Shown here: piece after piece, positions 18,698-19,043 of the stretch
Numbering within the stretch: position 1 is the stretch's first letter
Layout of the letters: each line of letters starts with the position of its first letter
Origin: Botryococcus braunii
Lineage: Eukaryota > Chlorophyta > Trebouxiophyceae
DNA: 19,043 nucleotides
Direction of reading: 5' to 3'
Assembly (NCBI GenBank): GCA_002005505.1
Contig: KV908423.1
Location: 110,001 to 129,043, forward strand
Program-made: the position numbers and the translations under genes
The notes under the pieces: model-generated
Databases searched by the model: none
Seen by the model: only the letters and a program-made list of their open reading frames with translations
What the model was told of the DNA's origin: nothing

Positions 18698-19043
18698 ATA
18701 CGGGCCGTCACTCACACTGATCCTGTGACTTAAAGAAATGGTACTCCGACTACACTTCGGCATCATGGGAAAAACAATCCGGCGCTGAAAAGTTACTGCA
18801 AAGTCGAAGGCAAAAGGACATTGATAAAGGAGAAAACCTTGGGGGTGTGGGGGGGACAGGTTCTATCTGGTATACTGGATCTTGACTTTGCTGGGCTTGG
18901 CAAATCTTCTTCCCTTCAACGTCTTCATTTCCCAACCGGAGTATTTTGCCGTGCGGACCCATCAGGTTCCAACAGTACCATGGCTGGCAGATGGTATAGA
19001 GACGTCAATAGTAATCGCGTTCCAACTTATGTGCGCCCCCCAT
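18698..19043. other. Window end, no gene seen
   Basis: Only a 70-codon minus-strand frame (18750-18962) without recognisable features. The sequence continues beyond the window. Confidence 0.5.

Overview
This is eukaryotic nuclear DNA, gene-poor and repeat-rich. It holds one nearly complete Ty3/gypsy chromodomain LTR retrotransposon (chromovirus), one clear cellular gene (an F-box/leucine-rich-repeat protein on the minus strand), several very long microsatellites, and many foldback sequences. I favour a green alga or other green-lineage organism. The retroelement's primer-binding site opens with TGGTATC, as in plant-type initiator-Met-primed elements; chromoviruses are common in plants and algae; and the GC-rich F-box/LRR protein fits algal genomes. 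The host assignment is inference and could be wrong.

Layout. Positions 1-6756 hold no gene I can name. They contain a 7-unit 20-bp minisatellite (2951-3090), a (TGA)23 tract (3418-3486), four consecutive foldbacks (3871-4025), a G17 run (5121-5137), a 24-nt perfect palindrome (5179-5202), a 30-bp dispersed repeat in three copies (5716-6203) and a 133-bp (AT)n tract (6204-6336).

Positions 6762-12628 are the retrotransposon: target-site duplication CTTCC on both sides, LTRs of 267 and 265 bp, primer-binding site, truncated gag, an unassigned segment, protease, reverse transcriptase, RNase H, integrase with chromodomain, polypurine tract and 3' LTR. All motifs of protease, RT, RNase H, integrase and chromodomain are present, but the frame is broken by three one-base shifts and one in-frame TAG. 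Gag stops early and no zinc knuckle is visible. The LTRs differ by only one substitution and one 2-bp indel. CpG is plentiful in the LTR and gag part and about tenfold rarer just after the gag break, which suggests a chimeric element. The element sits in a pyrimidine-rich tract next to a (AG)n array (12649-12765).

Positions 12766-14752 are non-coding with small hairpins and two duplications. Positions 14753-16469 (minus strand) are the F-box/LRR gene; its coding frame opens at a likely splice acceptor and its first exon was not found. Positions 16679-16932 (TG)n and 18404-18697 (CA)n are compound arrays of opposite strand sense, each with a GC core. They bracket 1.5 kb that may contain two small minus-strand exons of an unrecognised gene (17003-17240 and 17289-17357). 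No rRNA, tRNA or CRISPR array was seen.
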